NCBI GenBank assembly: GCA_965140405.1
Contig: OZ223208.1
Coordinates: 1,116,001-1,180,000, forward strand
Direction: 5' to 3'
Length of the DNA: 64,000 nt
From: G963556115 sp963666605
GTDB taxonomy: Bacteria; Planctomycetota; SZUA-567
The position numbers and the translations under genes are program-made. This document shows positions 8,778 through 17,858 of this stretch, in pieces. Numbering within the stretch: position 1 is the first letter of the stretch; each line of letters opens with the position of its first letter. A model generated the notes under the pieces. The model did no database searches. It was not told the DNA's origin and worked only from the letters and a program-made list of their open reading frames with translations.

Positions 8778-9151
8778 GACGGGATCCCCGGTGAGCACAG
8801 TTGGCGCGGAGCGTTCAGCACGAGTCAATAGAATTTTACCAGTTTTGGGCATACAATTTGTCATAGCAATAAAAGAATGCCGACTGGCAATTAACCATAG
8901 CGCCAAGCTTGAGTCAATTGAAGTATTAAATTTCTCGGGCGTGCAATGAATCGCAAAAAAAGGGGGCACGACCGTCAAAAAAGCAGTACAAACATAAAAT
9001 GTAACACCGAAGTACAAAACCGACAATACGAATACCAATGCCCGCCTCTCCCGAGTCGGGCATTGGTATATAAAGATAAAAAACATGACCTTGCAATTTT
9101 TTTTTCGCAACAGCAGAGAAAAAATATGAGTTTATCAAGCGCGTACCCAAT
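8778..9151 (+). other. Intergenic region without intact gene, strong 13-bp hairpin
   Basis: 374 bp with locally higher G+C. The only clear element is a perfect 13-bp inverted repeat (9032-9044 with 9057-9069, 12-nt loop). No T run follows directly; an eight-plus T run comes about 25 bp later. It could terminate kdgK or be a remnant of inserted DNA. Small open frames here look spurious. Confidence 0.5.
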
Positions 9152-9637
9152 ATGACAAAGGAAGAAAAAGAGAAAGCTTTTGTAGGTGAATTTAATATAC
9201 TCGGTGAACAAGATTACACAGATGCAGCTATACACGAAGCAATCATTATGAATGCAAACTTCAAAATACCAATTTACGAGCGCAATTACAATATCTCAAA
9301 AAAGTTTGAAGTTATTATGAAAGAGGACGACAGATTCCATAATATTGATGCTGCATTCATGAATGAAATACTCGATTTAGGCAATGTCGTAGGTTTTGAC
9401 TTGGTAGACTTGCAAAGAAAGATAAATACTGCCGCCTAGCTAGCCAATAAACATGAAGAAAGCCCACTAGGAGAAGTAGCAGCAAATTTTGTAAAGAACA
9501 ACCTAGTAGACATCGGCATACTTGCAGTCACATTTTTTGCTCCAAATGTAGCAGTACCAAAGACTATATCCAAACTTTACGGAGGAGCCAAAACAATATC
9601 CCATTTACGTCAAAGGTATACAGAAAAAACCAATTGA
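9152..9637 (+). pseudogene. Unknown gene interrupted by an in-frame TAG
   Basis: An open frame of 95 codons (KEEKEKAFVGEFNILGEQ onwards) ends at TAG 9437-9439. The same frame then continues for 65 sense codons to TGA 9635, encoding a plausible C-terminus with a hydrophobic stretch (DIGILAVTFFAPNVAVP). The frame is also open upstream of the ATG, which lacks a ribosome site. This looks like one gene of about 160 or more codons disabled by a nonsense mutation and loss of its 5' end. I do not recognise the family. A sequencing error or stop readthrough would be the alternatives. Confidence 0.5.
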
Positions 9638-9864
9638 ACTGTTTCTTCACCATTGTTAGCTGCAAACTCAGGCAATTTTATGGCCTCAGAATAATCCTGT
9701 TTTACACCTTGGCCTTTGCAATACACGCCTCCTAAACAAGTATACACACCATAAAGCCCTAAATCCTTAGATTTTTTAAACCAGCGTAATGCTTCTTTAT
9801 AATCCTGCACTTCTTCACTACCATCAACACTTATATTAGATGCAAAACAATACGCCCTGCTCAA
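9610..9864 (-). pseudogene. Remnant of a Sel1-repeat protein
   Basis: The minus-strand frame encodes about two Sel1-like repeats (DYKEALRWFKKSKDLGLYG, then CLGGVYCKGQGVKQDYSEA). It starts inside the terminator hairpin of the neighbouring epimerase gene, has no ribosome site or signal peptide, and overlaps the end of the disrupted + strand gene. Sel1 proteins are usually much longer solenoids with many repeats, so this is a fragment. Confidence 0.5.
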
Positions 9865-9880
9865 TCGAGCTGGGCGTATT
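9849..9880 (-). terminator. Terminator of the epimerase/isomerase gene
   Basis: A 9-bp stem (9849-9857 with 9872-9880) plus an inner 4-bp stem separated by a T-T mismatch, followed on the minus strand by TTGTTTTGC. Confidence 0.65.
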
Positions 9881-9937
9881 ATTTACAACAACCTTATAAT
9901 AAAGGTAATTGAACATTGTTTTTAAGATAAAACCCAA

Positions 9938-10819
9938 CTATACGGTTATATCATCAAGCATATTACGAACAAATTTAACAGATTGGCGAGTCTGCTCTTC
10001 AATTCTATCATACTCCATCAAATCACGGTATAGTGCAACTGACATAGCAATATCGCCTTTTGACTTAACAAATGGTTCCATAGATACAGGACCAGTATAA
10101 CCAGCACGAGCAAGAACAGTAAAAATCTCGCGCCATGGTAGCATACCTAGACCTGGCATTTTACGATTATTCTCACCAATATGGAAGTGATTTAGCTTAT
10201 CTCCTGCAAGCATGATAGCTTCAGTAAATGAGTTCTCTTCAATATTCATGTGGAATGTATCAAGGTGAACACCAAGATTATCACTACCAACCTCACCAAT
10301 AAGATTCAACGCTTCTTCACAAGTATTTACTAGGAAGTTCTCGAATCTATTTACTACTTCAACATTGAATGTCACATCACAGTCAGCAAAAACTTTACAA
10401 ACCTCTTTGAGTGATTTCACTGAATTTTCCCAATAGATAGGCTTTTCAGAAAGGTCTTTGATCCTACCATTCCATGAACTGTGAACAAGTCCACTACAAT
10501 GCTTGATGTTTGCCTTACTCATATTTACAGCGCAATCTGTCAAGAACTTCATACCACGTTTTCTTTCAGCCTCATCAGGACTGCCGATATCAGAACCAAC
10601 AGGCAAACCCATACTACCAACGAGTGTAACGCCGTGCTTCTCGCCTTCTTCTTTTACTCTCTTTGCTTCATTATCATCAAAAGCGATAATATAATCTGCT
10701 CCAAGTTCTAATAAATCAAAACCCATATCCTTACATTTTGCAATAGATGGGAATTGATCATCAGCCCAAGTGTCATTAAAAACTGCGAAGTGTACACCTA
10801 TTTTGTTTTTGCAACTCAT
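9938..10819 (-). CDS. Sugar phosphate isomerase/epimerase (xylose isomerase-like TIM barrel, tagatose/psicose 3-epimerase type)
   Basis: This 293-residue AP-endonuclease-2-like TIM barrel has the four metal ligands of the ketose 3-epimerase family in recognisable motifs: Glu in NVEVVNRFE, Asp in VHLDTFHMNIEE, His in FHIGENNRKMPGLG and Glu in VSMEPF. Such enzymes epimerise ketohexoses or their derivatives, or isomerise other sugars, using Mn or Co. An AAAGGAAG site 6 nt before ATG 10819 favours this start over the ATG at 10834. It stands divergent from the ABC importer operon, with 450 bp between them, and is probably part of the same sugar catabolic unit. The specific substrate cannot be told. 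Confidence 0.8.
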   Translation of the reverse strand: MSCKNKIGVHFAVFNDTWADDQFPSIAKCKDMGFDLLELGADYIIAFDDNEAKRVKEEGEKHGVTLVGSMGLPVGSDIGSPDEAERKRGMKFLTDCAVNMSKANIKHCSGLVHSSWNGRIKDLSEKPIYWENSVKSLKEVCKVFADCDVTFNVEVVNRFENFLVNTCEEALNLIGEVGSDNLGVHLDTFHMNIEENSFTEAIMLAGDKLNHFHIGENNRKMPGLGMLPWREIFTVLARAGYTGPVSMEPFVKSKGDIAMSVALYRDLMEYDRIEEQTRQSVKFVRNMLDDITV

Positions 10820-11116
10820 AATCTTCCTTTTCATAATAAATAGTTAACAAATAATGCGACATAACAACAATAATGTTTATAAATCACTAAAAATACTCTC
10901 AATATACCTAACAGTAATATTACATATAACTTACAAATATACAGATTTTTTGCATTTCAAAATAATAATCGAATAAAAAATTTACAACATACTCAAAAAC
11001 AACATGTTACGCAACAAAAGTTCCTTACTAAAAAACTCTAATATCGTAATTCATAACTTTATTATACCACATAAAGGTCAATTTATGCAAATTTTTTGTA
11101 AAAAATAAATAAATAT

Positions 11117-11144
11117 TTGACCAAAGAGATTCTTATTGTATAAT
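11117..11144 (+). promoter_or_regulatory. Sigma70-type promoter of the sugar ABC importer operon
   Basis: TTGACC (11117-11122), 16-bp spacer, TATAAT (11139-11144), giving a leader of about 115 nt before the binding protein ATG. The -35 region copies that of kdgK. The rest of the 450-bp gap 10820-11269 is very AT-rich with no gene; a small inverted repeat ACTG/CAGT is at 11212-11226. Confidence 0.65.
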
Positions 11145-11269
11145 CAAAATATATTCACAATTATACTTTGATATTTGTTTGTTAATGTTTTGGAAAATAA
11201 TTGTAACTAATACTGTTTTGGGCAGTAAAAGAGTCTTATTGTTTATTTTACTAATTGAAAGGTAAAAAA

Positions 11270-12256
11270 ATGAAGAAAATCCTAATGACTTTGATCGCAC
11301 TAACCCTCATTGTCTCATTTGCTTCAGAGACATCATTCGCTAAAGAAAAATTCAGAATGGGCGTAGTCGTCAAAATTGGAGGAATTCCTTGGTTCAACGC
11401 CATGGAAGAAGGAATTAAGAAAGCAGCAGCAAAAAGAGGAGTAGAAGCATGGATGATCGGACCTCAGTCAGCTGACCCAGCTCTACAGGTTCGCGCTATT
11501 GAAGATCTAATTGCTCAAGGTGTTGACGCTATTGGTGTTGTTCCAAATGACGCAAAAGTTCTAGAGCCTGTTCTAAAGAGAGCAAAAGAAAAAGGTATCA
11601 TCGTTATCACTCACGAATCTCCATACCAAAAGTATGCAGACTATGACTTCGAACTTGTTACAGCAAAATTCTTCGGTGAAACTCACATGAAGCTTCTTGC
11701 AAAGCAAATGGGCGAAAAGGGTGGTTATGTAAACTACGTTGGTTCACTAACAGTACCTCTACATAACGAGTGGGCAGATGCTGCAGTTGCATACCAAAAA
11801 GCTAACTACCCAGATATGTACGAAATCACAGAACGCTTCGGTGTTGCTGAGAACGCAGATGATTCAAAGCGTACAATGAACGACCTTATCTCAAGCAACC
11901 CAGACTTAAAGGGTGTTCTTGCATTTGGTTCTCAGGGACCTATTGGTGCAGGACGTGCTGTTAAAGAACGCGATATGATCGGTAAAATCTTCGTTCTTGG
12001 TCCATTCTCACCTGGTCAAGGAAAAAGACTACTAAAGTCTGGCGCTGTTTCAGGCGGATTCATGTGGAACCCAATGGTTGCTGGTGAAGTATTTGTTAAC
12101 CTAGCTGTAGACGTTAAAGATGGCTACAAACCAAAGACTGGCGAGACTTACGAAGGTCTTAATGAGTACGATCTAGATGGCAATACACTTCTTGGAAGAA
12201 ACATCACTGCTATCAACGTTGACACTGTTGATGAGCTTGCAGATATGGGACTATAG
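11270..12256 (+). CDS. Sugar ABC transporter periplasmic binding protein (RbsB/LsrB/RhaS class)
   Basis: This 328-residue protein has a signal peptide (MKKILMTLIALTLIVSFAS, cleavage near TSFA-KEK) and a type I periplasmic binding fold: FRMGVVVKIGGIPWFNAMEEG, then LIAQGVDAIGVVPND, then VLGPFSPGQGKRLLKSGAVSG. The pattern is closest to AI-2/rhamnose-type binding proteins (LsrB, RhaS) within the pentose/hexose family. The frame opens at a TTG at 11255, but AAAGG 8 nt before ATG 11270 and the signal peptide fix the start. It captures a sugar or furanose-like ligand for the two permeases and ATPase downstream. A hairpin after the stop probably keeps its transcript in excess. Confidence 0.88.
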   Translation: MKKILMTLIALTLIVSFASETSFAKEKFRMGVVVKIGGIPWFNAMEEGIKKAAAKRGVEAWMIGPQSADPALQVRAIEDLIAQGVDAIGVVPNDAKVLEPVLKRAKEKGIIVITHESPYQKYADYDFELVTAKFFGETHMKLLAKQMGEKGGYVNYVGSLTVPLHNEWADAAVAYQKANYPDMYEITERFGVAENADDSKRTMNDLISSNPDLKGVLAFGSQGPIGAGRAVKERDMIGKIFVLGPFSPGQGKRLLKSGAVSGGFMWNPMVAGEVFVNLAVDVKDGYKPKTGETYEGLNEYDLDGNTLLGRNITAINVDTVDELADMGL

Positions 12257-12288
12257 TCTTAAAATCAAGAATTAGTTACAACACGATT

Positions 12289-12318
12289 GGTATCTTGCTT
12301 AATTTCAAGCAAGATACC
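12289..12318 (+). terminator. Intra-operon hairpin (attenuator or mRNA-stabilising)
   Basis: A perfect 12-bp stem (12289-12300 with 12307-12318) with a 6-nt loop between the binding protein and ATPase genes. No T tract follows (tatccttag), so it more likely protects the 3' end of the binding protein mRNA or causes partial termination than full termination. Confidence 0.6.
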
Positions 12319-12377
12319 TATCCTTAGAATTGCTAAATATTTAGCAGCTTAACATCAAACAAACAGAAGGAGAAGGA

Positions 12378-13874
12378 ATGGAGCAGAATCTATTTTTATC
12401 GGCAAAGAATATTTCTAAATACTTTGCTGGTACTATTGCTCTTAACAAGGTTGATCTTGATCTAGTCAAAGGCGAAGTGCACTGCTTGGCCGGAATGAAT
12501 GGATGCGGAAAGAGTACCTTTATAAAGATTATATCTGGAGTATATACTCCAGAAAAAGGCGGCACAGTAGAGTTTCAGGACGCCACCTTTAACAAACTAA
12601 CACCGAGTCAAGCAATCAAAGAAGGCGTACAAGTAATATTTCAAGACCTGTCCCTCTTTCCAAATTTAACAGTCGCAGAAAATATTGGGATCAAACAATT
12701 TTCAAACTCTCTATTATCAATAAATAGCAAAAGTAAACAGAAAAATATCGCGACAGCTGTGCTAAAAGATCTTGGTTTCGAAATAGATCTTAACACAAAA
12801 GTCGAAGATCTTTCAATTGCGAATAGACAGATAATTGCTATATGCAGAGCAATTGCTAATGATGGCAAACTCCTTATTATGGATGAGCCTACAGCTTCAC
12901 TTACACGACAAGAGGTTAGATCACTCGAAAAAGTTGTAAAGACACTTACAGCCAGAGGTATCACAATTGTATTTGTTAGCCACAGGCTTGAAGAAGTTCT
13001 AGATATTTCAGATAGAGTAACAGTATTACGTGACGGTATAAAGGTGGGAACCTTCCCAGCGAGCGAAATGACAACCCAGAGACTCGGCGAACTTATGACA
13101 GGCATAAAGTTTGAACACAATATCAAAGAGCATGACTATAGTGAAAAAGAAGACTTCATCGAAGTAAGGAACCTTACAAGAAAAAATGAATACTCAAATA
13201 TTTCTTTCAAGATAAAAAAAGGTGAAGTACTCGGTATAGGTGGTCTTCTTGGTAGCGGTAGAACAGAACTTGCAACTACACTCTTCGGTATTTTAAAACC
13301 AGACAGTGGTGAAATACTGCTAAAGGGAAAACCAGTAAAGTTCAAAACTCATAGCGACGCAGTAAGCGAACGTATTGGATATGTATCAGAAGACAGGCTT
13401 TCACTTGGCGCTATAATGGAGCAGTCTATTGCAGACAATATCTCTATCTCAGTATTGAATAGAATCTCATCCCGTAGACTGGGTGTAGTAAATACTACAA
13501 GTGAGAGACAGCAGATAATGAACTGGATTAAAGATCTCTCTATCAAGATTGGCTTTGACTCAGAGCCTATTTCAACTCTCTCTGGTGGAAACCAGCAGAA
13601 GGTAATGCTTGCAAAGTGGCTAGCGACAGATCCAGAACTCCTTATTCTTGATTCACCAACAGTAGGTGTTGATGTTAGCGCAAAGGCGAGTATTTATGCC
13701 TTGGTAGACAAGCTTGCTGCTACTGGCATGGCAATACTGATGATATCAGATGAAGTTCCAGAACTTTACTACAATTGTGATAGAGTTCTACATATGAAGG
13801 ATGGGCAATTAGCAGGAGAGTACTCTCCTAAGGAAATCAAAGAAGAAAGATTAATGGAAATCATCAATGACTAA
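12378..13874 (+). CDS. Sugar ABC transporter ATPase, double nucleotide-binding domain (RbsA/MglA class)
   Basis: This is a 498-residue tandem ATPase. Domain 1 has Walker A GMNGCGKST, signature LSIANRQII and Walker B LLIMDEPTASLT. Domain 2 has GLLGSGRTE at the Walker A position, signature LSGGNQQKVMLAKW and Walker B LLILDSPTVGVD, where the catalytic Glu is Ser, as in a known subgroup of this family. It is cytosolic and energises the two permeases that follow. A strong GAAGGAGAAGGA site precedes the ATG, and the 3' end overlaps the first permease by 8 bp, so the two are translationally coupled. Unlike the ATPase at 2.8-4.2 kb, its second domain keeps the signature motif. Confidence 0.92.
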   Translation: MEQNLFLSAKNISKYFAGTIALNKVDLDLVKGEVHCLAGMNGCGKSTFIKIISGVYTPEKGGTVEFQDATFNKLTPSQAIKEGVQVIFQDLSLFPNLTVAENIGIKQFSNSLLSINSKSKQKNIATAVLKDLGFEIDLNTKVEDLSIANRQIIAICRAIANDGKLLIMDEPTASLTRQEVRSLEKVVKTLTARGITIVFVSHRLEEVLDISDRVTVLRDGIKVGTFPASEMTTQRLGELMTGIKFEHNIKEHDYSEKEDFIEVRNLTRKNEYSNISFKIKKGEVLGIGGLLGSGRTELATTLFGILKPDSGEILLKGKPVKFKTHSDAVSERIGYVSEDRLSLGAIMEQSIADNISISVLNRISSRRLGVVNTTSERQQIMNWIKDLSIKIGFDSEPISTLSGGNQQKVMLAKWLATDPELLILDSPTVGVDVSAKASIYALVDKLAATGMAILMISDEVPELYYNCDRVLHMKDGQLAGEYSPKEIKEERLMEIIND

Positions 13875-14838
13875 ATATCTATTTAAAAAGATGGAATTTC
13901 TAATAGGCATAATTATTGTTATTCTAATGTGCGTTATGGCATTAGGAAGCGAAAATTTCTTCACTATAAGAAATTTGGTCTACCAACTAGATGCATACTC
14001 TAGTGACATTATATTTGCGATGGGTCTTCTTGTTGTCCTTATCGCTGGTGGTATTGATATATCATTTATGGCAACAGCGAGTGCTTCGGTATATCTTGCT
14101 GCGAAACTCAGCATGGCTTATAACATAGAAAGCCCTGTCATCGTTTTCTTCAGTATAGCTGTATCCTCGATTATTTTTGGTTTGATAAATGCCTTCTTTA
14201 TCTACAACATGAAGATGGTATCAATCATTGTTACCATATCGATGCAGTCAGTAATATTCGGCTTTTTGATGTACCTTACGGATGGAAAATTAATTTACGA
14301 TCTCCCTGAATGGTGGGTTGAACCAACACCAATCATAACCTTCGGTGGTGCTGGTAACCTTTACTCAATCACAGTACCTATTCTAGTCGTTGGATTATGT
14401 GTTTTACTAAACCTATTTATACTAAACATGACAACTCTTGGAAAACAGGTATACGCACTTGGAGGCAATCAGGAAGCAGCTCACAGAGTCGGAATAAATG
14501 TTGGAGCACTCCATGCTTTTGCATATGGCTATATGGGATTCATGGCAGGTATCGCAGGATTTATTCAATCATATAGAAATAGCGAGATAAACCCTTCAGC
14601 ACTTGTTGGTAAAGAACTGGACATTCTTGCAGCAGTAGTACTTGGAGGTGCAAGCTTGACCGGAGGTAAAGGAAGTGTAATAGGTACGATTCTTGGTATC
14701 TCACTTATTGCAATCATCAAGAACGGACTCAACTTAGCAGGAGTTAGCTCTTATTCATTCGACATCATTATTGGTCTATGTATTCTTATTGCTATCACAT
14801 TCACTCATATTCATGAGCGCAAAAAGAAACTTTCATAA
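13867..14838 (+). CDS. Sugar ABC transporter permease (RbsC/LsrC class), first subunit
   Basis: This 323-residue inner-membrane protein has about eight to nine hydrophobic segments, starting with FLIGIIIVILMCVMAL. It carries the family signature near the C-terminus (GKELDILAAVVLGGASLTGG, then GSVIGTILGISLIAIIKNGL), which contacts the ATPase. It starts inside the end of the ATPase gene. It forms a heterodimeric channel with the next permease. The ATG with upstream AAGAAAGATTAATGGAAATC gives a modest ribosome site. Confidence 0.9.
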   Translation: MTKYLFKKMEFLIGIIIVILMCVMALGSENFFTIRNLVYQLDAYSSDIIFAMGLLVVLIAGGIDISFMATASASVYLAAKLSMAYNIESPVIVFFSIAVSSIIFGLINAFFIYNMKMVSIIVTISMQSVIFGFLMYLTDGKLIYDLPEWWVEPTPIITFGGAGNLYSITVPILVVGLCVLLNLFILNMTTLGKQVYALGGNQEAAHRVGINVGALHAFAYGYMGFMAGIAGFIQSYRNSEINPSALVGKELDILAAVVLGGASLTGGKGSVIGTILGISLIAIIKNGLNLAGVSSYSFDIIIGLCILIAITFTHIHERKKKLS

Positions 14839-14903
14839 AGAAGAGGAAGTACTTAAAACCAATAATCAATTACAGTTAATTTAGAATCATCATAGGAGAT
14901 ACC

Positions 14904-15926
14904 ATGCTATTGAACAAAAAGATTGACCCTGCTATGAGAAATTTATTCATACTCTGGTTCATCGTTATTGCTTTTTTTACATATATGAAGGGTGGAGAGT
15001 TCCTATCGAAGCAGACCTTCCAGTCTATTGCTTTTGTGATGCCTGAGCTAGGGCTACTAACATTAGCAATGTTTGCGCCACTACTTAGTGGTGGTTTCAA
15101 CCTCTCTATCATTGTAACAGCAAATGTCACATCATTATTTGGTATAGCTATATTTCACATATTTCAAGTCAGCGATATGACTATTGGAATGCAATGCCTA
15201 ATGATAGGTATAGTTTTTATTGCTTCAATCCTGATTGCAATGCTATGTGGGCTCTTTATCGGCTACATGGTAGCATACATAGGAGCTCACCCAATTCTTG
15301 TTACCCTCGGTATGATGACACTACTAAAGGGTATAGGTATAATTGCAACTAGTGGTAAAGCAGTTAGTGGAGTGCCAGGAGTACTCAAATTTATGGGAAA
15401 TGAGACTATTCTTCAAATTCCAGTACCACTTCTAATATTCATATTGATGGCAGTACTACTCCATCTCTTTATGACCCGTACTGCCTACGGTCGATATATC
15501 TACATGATCGGCTCAAATATTAACGCAGTATACTATTCAGGTATCAACACCAAAAAAGTCGTAATCTTTATCTACATCCTTTCAAGTGCACTAGCTACAT
15601 TTGCGGGTTACCTAATGATGGCACGCTTCAACTCAGCACGTATTGGATACGGTGATGCTTACCTACTCCTCACAGTACTTATTGCAATCCTAGGTGGTAC
15701 AGATCCTAATGGAGGATTTGGTAAAGTATCTACGGTTGCTATTGCACTACTAGTACTCCAAACGATATCAACAGGTCTAAATATCATGGGAACGAGTCAG
15801 TACCTTAGTATGGCGATGTGGGGAATAGTTCTACTAGCAGCGATGAGTTTCAAATATCTAAAAGATGAATATAAAAAGAAACAATACATAAAAAAAGCAG
15901 CACTAGCAACCGCAGTAAAATCGTAG
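14904..15926 (+). CDS. Sugar ABC transporter permease (LsrD class), second subunit
   Basis: This 340-residue polytopic membrane protein belongs to the same superfamily as its neighbour but is clearly diverged. Its motif region reads AYLLLTVLIAILGGTDPNGG, followed by GKVSTVAIALLVLQTISTGL. Two different permeases with one fused ATPase and one binding protein match the layout of AI-2, rhamnose and autoinducer-like importers. CATAGGAGATACC gives a good ribosome site before ATG 14904. The C-terminus is basic (YKKKQYIKKAA). A strong terminator follows, so the importer operon ends here. Confidence 0.9.
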   Translation: MLLNKKIDPAMRNLFILWFIVIAFFTYMKGGEFLSKQTFQSIAFVMPELGLLTLAMFAPLLSGGFNLSIIVTANVTSLFGIAIFHIFQVSDMTIGMQCLMIGIVFIASILIAMLCGLFIGYMVAYIGAHPILVTLGMMTLLKGIGIIATSGKAVSGVPGVLKFMGNETILQIPVPLLIFILMAVLLHLFMTRTAYGRYIYMIGSNINAVYYSGINTKKVVIFIYILSSALATFAGYLMMARFNSARIGYGDAYLLLTVLIAILGGTDPNGGFGKVSTVAIALLVLQTISTGLNIMGTSQYLSMAMWGIVLLAAMSFKYLKDEYKKKQYIKKAALATAVKS

Positions 15927-15960
15927 TACACACACAAACAAAAACCGAAAAATGAAGTAC

Positions 15961-16002
15961 AATCAAGGAGTACCCTTTTATTAGGGTACTCCTTGATTTT
16001 TT
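15961..16002 (+). terminator. Rho-independent terminator of the ABC importer operon
   Basis: A perfect 15-bp stem (15961-15975 with 15984-15998), 8-nt loop, ending in a six-T tract. Confidence 0.92.
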
Positions 16003-16358
16003 GCAAATAGCTCATGATTGAAAACGACACAAGATCTTAGTTCGTTTACATACAACTTACATTCATAGTATAACTTAATTCTAAAATCCAAAACTAACCT
16101 AGCAAAGCTCTAAACACTAACCACCGCCGGCGACACAATCAATGATTATACTCTTACTCATTCTCTCCGCTCAATCGTCTCGTCGATTTACTTTTGAAAA
16201 AAGTAAACAAAGCGCCCATGGCATTCAGTTCTTCACTAGCTCAAATTTACCTGCATCTAAGGATAAATGGACGGCGCACAGAAATGCGCTACGCTTCACA
16301 CCTGCTCCAAAAGAACAGATTACTTGCGTATTACTAACTCTAATTATAACACATATAT
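16003..16358. other. Intergenic region, no gene recognised
   Basis: An open frame from 16142 has low-complexity, unrelated-looking content and no ribosome site, so I do not call it. One 9-bp hairpin with 3-nt loop (16187-16207) is present. Nothing else was recognised. Confidence 0.5.
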
Positions 16359-16363
16359 TAAAA

Positions 16364-16393
16364 AATTGTGAGACCCAACCGAGCCTCACAATT
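16364..16393 (-). terminator. Rho-independent terminator of argG
   Basis: A 9-bp stem (16364-16372 with 16385-16393). On the minus strand the hairpin runs into TTTTT. It lies about 135 bp after the argG stop; the intervening stretch has short imperfect inverted repeats only. Confidence 0.7.
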
Positions 16394-16529
16394 CCATATA
16401 CACCTATTACTCAAATATCCGCTTACGCTAGTATGATTAAATGCATAGCGTTTACTGGGGTTTGGGGCGAGTATCCCCACGTATTTAACCGTTGTTTAAC
16501 ATTTAACAATTCAAAAAACCAACAACAGC

Positions 16530-17735
16530 TTACAGCCTTCTAGCATGAGCACGTAGTGGCAACCCTTGGAGCGTGATGAACCCAGTAGCATCAGATTGAT
16601 CGTAGGCACCACCGTCATCTTCCATGCTTGCTACCGCTTCATCATATAGCGAAGCAGGGCACTCTCTGCCAATAACTGTTGTATTACCTTTGTAAAGCTC
16701 GATTTTCACCTTACCAGTAACATACTTCTGGCTCTCCTTCATAAACGCCATCAAGGCATCCATCTCACGACAGAACCAGAACCCGTTATATACTAGCTGA
16801 GCAAAACGTGGCATTAGTGTATCACGAAGCTGCATAAGATCACGATCCATACTAATACCTTCTAAATCTCTATGTCCTTCATAAAGAATCGCACCACCCG
16901 GTGTCTCATATACACCACGGCTCTTCATCCCTACAAATCTACTCTCAACCATATCAATCCTACCCACACCATGCTTACCACCGAGTCTATTACACTCATC
17001 AAGCATCTCTTTTGGCGCAAGCTTCTTACCATTGATCGCTACAGCAATACCTTGAACAAATTCAAGCTCAATGATCTCTGCCTCATCCGGTGCATCTTTA
17101 GGGTCAACTGATAGTTCAAACATATCAGCATCAGGACAATACGCAGGATCTTCAAGTACTCCAGCTTCAAATGAAATATGTAGAGAGTTTTCATCTGAGC
17201 TCCAAGGCTTTGACTTACTAGCCTTCACAGGAATATTATGCTTAGCAGCATAGTCAAGTAGTTCAGTACGTCCCTTGAACTCTTCCATAAACTCTGCCAT
17301 TCTCCATGGAGCAATTACATCCATATCAGGCGCAAGAGCCGCAACAGTCAACTCAAAACGCACTTGATCATTACCCTTACCGGTAGCACCGTGAGCAAAA
17401 GTAGTAGCACCCTCTTCCTTAGCTGCTCTCACAAGATCTTCAGCAATACAAGGACGTGCAAGCGAAGTACCTAGAAAATACCTTCCCTCATACTTTGCGT
17501 TGAACTGCACAGCAGGAAATACATAGTCTTCAACAAACTTCTCACGCAGATCAGCAACAATGATCTTACTAGCTCCAGAAGCCATAGCCTTCTCTTTTAC
17601 TGCGTCCCAATCTTCTCTCTGCCCAACATCAGCAGCATAGCAGATTACATCATAATCTTTATCAGCAAGCCACTTACAGATTACACTAGTATCTAGCCCA
17701 CCTGAGTAAAGCAGCATAAGTTTCTTCTTTTCCAT
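16530..17735 (-). CDS. argG: Argininosuccinate synthase
   Basis: This 401-residue cytosolic enzyme joins citrulline and aspartate with ATP to give argininosuccinate in arginine synthesis. The N-terminal PP-loop LLYSGGLDTSVICKWL, the citrulline/aspartate region ARPCIAEDLVRAAKEEG and the ATHGATGKGNDQVRFEL-like motif (AHGATGKGNDQVRFEL) are all present, as are SKPWSSDENSLHIS and GRIDMVESRFVGMKSRGVYE. The length is normal. A GGAGAAGAAG site precedes the ATG and a strong promoter lies 56-84 bp upstream. No other arginine genes are in the window. Confidence 0.97.
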   Translation of the reverse strand: MEKKKLMLLYSGGLDTSVICKWLADKDYDVICYAADVGQREDWDAVKEKAMASGASKIIVADLREKFVEDYVFPAVQFNAKYEGRYFLGTSLARPCIAEDLVRAAKEEGATTFAHGATGKGNDQVRFELTVAALAPDMDVIAPWRMAEFMEEFKGRTELLDYAAKHNIPVKASKSKPWSSDENSLHISFEAGVLEDPAYCPDADMFELSVDPKDAPDEAEIIELEFVQGIAVAINGKKLAPKEMLDECNRLGGKHGVGRIDMVESRFVGMKSRGVYETPGGAILYEGHRDLEGISMDRDLMQLRDTLMPRFAQLVYNGFWFCREMDALMAFMKESQKYVTGKVKIELYKGNTTVIGRECPASLYDEAVASMEDDGGAYDQSDATGFITLQGLPLRAHARRL

Positions 17736-17790
17736 CTTCTTCTCCTATATAAAAAAAGTATCCGTCCTATTAACTCTTAATTTCCCTATT

Positions 17791-17819
17791 ATTATAGAAC
17801 AAACCCTTTCATACTGCAA
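17791..17819 (-). promoter_or_regulatory. Sigma70-type promoter of argG
   Basis: On the minus strand TTGCAG (17814-17819), 17-bp spacer, TATAAT (17791-17796). The same TTGCAG-17-TATAAT arrangement occurs at 43350. Confidence 0.7.
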
Positions 17820-17858
17820 TATTGAACTAAAAAAAGTATTCGCTCAAGTTAACACTGG

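Noticed and set aside
9032..9069. Hairpin considered as a mobile element terminal repeat
   Set aside because: No transposase or target duplication is seen, and the pair forms one compact hairpin rather than the ends of an element.
8757..9110. 117-codon minus-strand frame downstream of kdgK
   Set aside because: Overlaps kdgK's end and the 13-bp hairpin, Cys/Phe-rich shadow-like composition, no ribosome site.
16142..16543. 133-codon + strand frame between the ABC operon and argG
   Set aside because: No ribosome site, no recognisable domain, runs through the argG terminator hairpin and into argG.
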